From an uncultured bacterium (lineage in GTDB: Bacteria > Cyanobacteriota > Vampirovibrionia > Gastranaerophilales > Gastranaerophilaceae), in NCBI GenBank assembly GCA_900551965.1, contig URYF01000061.1, positions 1-9,531 on the forward strand: a stretch of 9,531 nucleotides of DNA, in the 5' to 3' direction. Of this stretch, positions 6,917-9,531 are shown piece by piece. Both the position numbers and the translations under genes were made by a program. The notes beneath the pieces are model-generated. The model saw only the letters and a list, made by a program, of their open reading frames with translations, did not search any database and was not told where the DNA came from. How positions within the stretch are numbered: position 1 is the stretch's first letter; every line of letters begins with the position of its first letter.

Positions 6917-8281
6917 ATGGAAAGACTGAACCACGTTGATTTTGAAACAGCACAGCTGCATCAATTTCAAAAAACACCATCAGCGCAAAAGCAATTAATA
7001 AACAATTTCATTCTTATCAAAAGACCTGACGGCAGAATTGCAATTATGAGCAAAGAACAATACATCAGATATATTATTGAAATACAAAAACGTCTAAAAC
7101 CTCCCAAATCGGAATTTATAAAGCCATACGAATTAGGAGAAGAAAGAAACGGAATCCGAACTATCGGAGTTGAAAATGTTACAGACCCTATAAACAACGG
7201 AACATCCGCACCAAAACAAAATTCATGTTCACCTGATAAAATTCAAGAATACAAAGATAACATCACAAATGCAAACGGGCAAATTGATAATTTCAAACAG
7301 GGAATGCGGGGAGACTGTTACTTGCTTGCCGCTATAGATTCAATCGCCAACACAGAAGACGGGCAGAATATATTACAGAAGAATATCAAGAAAAATTCTA
7401 ACGGCTCATATACAATAACACTACCCGGGGCCGTAGCTGCCAAAAATCATTATATAAAAACAGGTTACGAAGACAAATACTCAATCACAGGTCAATACAC
7501 AATTACACCGGAAGCAATTGAAAAAGCAAAACAAATGTCCGGCAAATCATATGCCTATGGAGATTTTGAAATTATTGCACTGGAATTAGCAATGGAAGCT
7601 TTTAGAGCGGAAGTTGCCGAAACAAATAAAGCTTTAGGACAAAAAAGTTCGCAATATATTGCAGGACAAATAGGCCCAATGTCAGAATATGACACCTTAT
7701 CAAACGGTCAAATGTATGATGCCGTATTTATTTTAACAGGACAAAAATCGGATATATACCAGGCTAAAAAACAAAAACGAAAACATGCCAAGTTATATAC
7801 ACCCGGCGAGTATGGTTACGTTGGAGACAAAAAACTGCAAAAAGAAATTCGTCTTAGCAAACGTGCAAGCGGCATTGTGGAAGTAAATAATGTTTACAAC
7901 AAAGATTCCGATTTGCAAAAAATGCTTGATAAATATAAAGGTAAAGAAGACAATTTCTCCATAACCGTAGGAGTTTTTGTTGCTATAGACGGACCTGACG
8001 GGTCTACTAAAGCCGGCGGCGGACATGCTTTAACCGTAACTAAAATTACCGATGAATACGTTGAAGTTGTAAATCCATGGGATTCTACAAAAGCAGAAAG
8101 AATACCTCGCGGAGATTTTGAAGCTATGGCAATGGCATTAAATGTTGCCCCCGTTTCAAAAGAACACTCTGATAAATTTTATGCAGAAAACGGCTTAACT
8201 CCTAATCAAAACAATGTCGATTCAAATTCATTTATAGAATTTATAAAAAATTTATTAAAATCCGATACATTAGCAGCTTAG
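6917..8281 (+). CDS. calpain family (C2) cysteine protease
   Basis: A 454-residue protein with the papain-like calpain core. The oxyanion-hole Gln128 and nucleophile Cys134 lie in FKQGMRGDCYLLAAI (126-140). The catalytic His370 is in GGGHALTVTKI (367-377) and the catalytic Asn386 in VEVVNPWDS (382-390). The segment YGDFEIIALELAMEAF (214-229) matches the helix that in calpains carries the E-K-A-type motif. All three catalytic residues are present, so activity is expected. About 105 N-terminal residues and about 65 C-terminal residues flank the core; I see no calpain C2-like domain or EF-hand in them. A basic stretch lies at 284-290 (KKQKRKH). No signal peptide or membrane segment is present, so it is cytoplasmic unless exported by a specialised route. 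It is transcribed alone: divergent from the kinase, and followed by a terminator before dapL. Substrate and calcium dependence are unknown. Confidence 0.87.
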   Translation: MERLNHVDFETAQLHQFQKTPSAQKQLINNFILIKRPDGRIAIMSKEQYIRYIIEIQKRLKPPKSEFIKPYELGEERNGIRTIGVENVTDPINNGTSAPKQNSCSPDKIQEYKDNITNANGQIDNFKQGMRGDCYLLAAIDSIANTEDGQNILQKNIKKNSNGSYTITLPGAVAAKNHYIKTGYEDKYSITGQYTITPEAIEKAKQMSGKSYAYGDFEIIALELAMEAFRAEVAETNKALGQKSSQYIAGQIGPMSEYDTLSNGQMYDAVFILTGQKSDIYQAKKQKRKHAKLYTPGEYGYVGDKKLQKEIRLSKRASGIVEVNNVYNKDSDLQKMLDKYKGKEDNFSITVGVFVAIDGPDGSTKAGGGHALTVTKITDEYVEVVNPWDSTKAERIPRGDFEAMAMALNVAPVSKEHSDKFYAENGLTPNQNNVDSNSFIEFIKNLLKSDTLAA

Positions 8282-8306
8282 CTTTATACTCTCAATAAAA
8301 CATTTT

Positions 8307-8334
8307 AACCTCTGATAAATATTTATCAGAGGTT
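8307..8334 (+). terminator. probable intrinsic terminator after the calpain-like gene
   Basis: The arms 8307-8320 and 8321-8334 form a perfect 28-nt palindrome. As RNA this gives about a 12-bp stem with an AUAU loop, closed by the GC-containing AACCTCTG/CAGAGGTT base. It lies 25 bp after the calpain stop. The T-run after the right arm is short (TTT ending at 8335, then ATG), so termination may be partial. On the opposite strand the flank is A-rich and gives no T-run, so it is directional to the right. Confidence 0.65.
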
Positions 8335-8336
8335 TA

Positions 8337-8345
8337 TGCTATAAT
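8337..8345 (+). promoter_or_regulatory. extended -10 promoter of dapL
   Basis: TGCTATAAT combines a perfect TATAAT (8340-8345) with an upstream TG, the extended -10 arrangement that can work without a -35. The -35 position (about 8317-8322) falls inside the terminator palindrome and has no TTGACA match. The start would be near 8352, giving a leader of about 27 nt with AGGGAG (8366-8371), 7 nt before the ATG at 8379. Confidence 0.6.
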
Positions 8346-8378
8346 CAAATTATATGATAACAAATAGGGAGTATTGAT

Positions 8379-9531
8379 ATGAATGTAAACACAAATTACC
8401 AAAACATTGCAGACAGTTATCTATTTTCTACAATTGCAAAAAAAGTCAACGAATTTTCATCAAACAATCCTGATAAAAAAATTATCAGACTCGGAATTGG
8501 TGATGTAACACTTCCGTTATGCAAAATTGTAGTTGATGCACTCAAAAGCGCATCTGATGAGATGGGCGTAAAAGAAACCTTTAGAGGATACGGACCGGAA
8601 CAAGGCTATGAATTTTTAAAATCAAAAATCCAAACATATTATAAATCTCACAACATTGACCTTGAAGTTGATGAAATTTTTATATCTGATGGTGCAAAAT
8701 CAGACTTAGGCAACATTTTAGATTTATTCGCAGTAGACAATACAGTACTTGTACCGGATCCTGTTTATCCTGTTTATGTCGATACAAACACAATGGCAGG
8801 GCGCAAAATTGTTTATATTGATGCAAATGCAGACAACAATTTCTTACCGCTGCCTGATGAATCAATAAAAGCCGACATCATTTATATATGTTCACCAAAC
8901 AACCCGACAGGTGCAGTTTACAACAAAGAACAATTAAAAAAATGGGTTGATTACGCAAATAAAAATAATGCAGTCATTTTATTTGATTCAGCGTACGAAT
9001 GCTTTATAACAGATGAAAATCTTCCAAGAAGTATTTTTGAAATCGAAGGTGCAAAAACATGTGCTATTGAATTTTGTTCACTTTCAAAAATGGCAGGATT
9101 CACAGGTACAAGATGCGGCTGGACAGTTGTACCAAAAGCGTTGGAAAACGGCTTGCTGCACAAAATGTGGTTAAGACGTCAAACTACAAAATTTAACGGT
9201 GTTCCATATATCATTCAAAAAGGTGCCGAAGCAGTATTTACACAAAACGGACAAAAAGAAATTCAAGAAAATTTGAATTACTACAAAGAAAATGCAAAAA
9301 TCATCTCTGAAACACTTAAACAACATAACATCTGGCATATTGGCGGAACACATTCACCGTACATCTGGCTAAAATGTCCTAACAATATGACTTCTTGGGA
9401 ATTTTTTGACTACTTACTGGAAAATGCACAGATAGTAGGAACCCCGGGTTCAGGATTTGGCAAAAACGGAGAAGGATATTTCCGCTTAACCTCATTCGGC
9501 AGCCGTGAAAATACTCAAGAAGCCTGCCAAA
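8379..9531 (+). CDS. dapL: LL-diaminopimelate aminotransferase, 3' end beyond the window
   Basis: A PLP-dependent fold-type I aminotransferase that converts tetrahydrodipicolinate plus glutamate directly to LL-diaminopimelate. This shortcut in lysine and peptidoglycan synthesis bypasses the succinylase/acetylase steps. The reading frame stays open for 384 codons to the edge; the family is about 400-410 residues, so only the last turn or so is missing. Visible family signatures are: KIIRLGIGDVTLPL (34-47), FRGYGPEQGYEFLK (68-81), DGAKSDLGNI (104-113), DPVYPVY (127-133), SPNNPTG (172-178), FDSAYE (202-207), and SLSKMAGFTGTRCGWTVVPK (234-253) with PLP lysine Lys237 and phosphate-binding Arg245. 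RLTSFG (369-374) carries the carboxylate-binding Arg369. The N-terminus (NYQNIADSYLFSTIAKKV) also matches the DapL start pattern. It is a cytoplasmic enzyme with its own promoter just upstream. Near-identity to general aspartate aminotransferases is excluded by the DapL-specific GPEQGYE and GAKSDLGNI blocks. Confidence 0.93.
   Translation, partial: MNVNTNYQNIADSYLFSTIAKKVNEFSSNNPDKKIIRLGIGDVTLPLCKIVVDALKSASDEMGVKETFRGYGPEQGYEFLKSKIQTYYKSHNIDLEVDEIFISDGAKSDLGNILDLFAVDNTVLVPDPVYPVYVDTNTMAGRKIVYIDANADNNFLPLPDESIKADIIYICSPNNPTGAVYNKEQLKKWVDYANKNNAVILFDSAYECFITDENLPRSIFEIEGAKTCAIEFCSLSKMAGFTGTRCGWTVVPKALENGLLHKMWLRRQTTKFNGVPYIIQKGAEAVFTQNGQKEIQENLNYYKENAKIISETLKQHNIWHIGGTHSPYIWLKCPNNMTSWEFFDYLLENAQIVGTPGSGFGKNGEGYFRLTSFGSRENTQEACQ

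Noticed and set aside
8680..9353. Minus-strand open frames of 60-70 codons within dapL
   Set aside because: They lie opposite a clearly conserved enzyme and have no family features or ribosome sites.

Overview
This is an AT-rich, compactly packed bacterial window. It carries five protein genes: a small secreted repeat protein (+), a giant autotransporter (-), a uridine kinase-like P-loop kinase (-), a calpain-like cysteine protease (+), and an LL-diaminopimelate aminotransferase (+) that runs off the right edge. The autotransporter needs an outer membrane, so the host should be a diderm. DapL-type lysine/peptidoglycan synthesis, AT-rich DNA and a calpain-family protease together fit a gut relative of Cyanobacteria (Gastranaerophilales/Melainabacteria) best. 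That placement is inference; Elusimicrobiota, Chlamydiota-like and other DapL-bearing diderms remain possible.

Layout: 1-208 is non-coding, with a repeat-like left edge, an 8-bp inverted repeat and a -10 box. It leads into a GTG-started secreted protein built from a 20-residue repeat (209-565). Only 9 bp separate its stop from the stop of the convergent autotransporter (575-5740). That protein has 1721 residues: a signal peptide, a cysteine-free passenger of 11 related modules (mostly 95-99 residues), a linker and a C-terminal beta-barrel. A 91-bp gap with a plausible promoter separates it from the kinase upstream on the same strand (5832-6716). The 200-bp spacer 6717-6916 drives kinase and calpain divergently. 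The calpain gene (6917-8281) ends before a perfect 28-nt palindrome that looks like a terminator, directly abutting an extended -10 promoter for dapL (8379 to the edge).

The two left-hand genes both encode exported, tandem-repeat proteins and so look like cell-surface genes; no functional link between them is shown. Kinase and DapL are housekeeping metabolism (nucleotide salvage-like; meso-diaminopimelate for lysine and cell wall). The calpain-like protease has all three expected catalytic residues but no export signal. I see no RNA genes, insertion sequences, CRISPR arrays or phage genes, and no convincing new multi-gene system. The most interesting content is the modular surface protein, the small repeat protein and the bacterial calpain.
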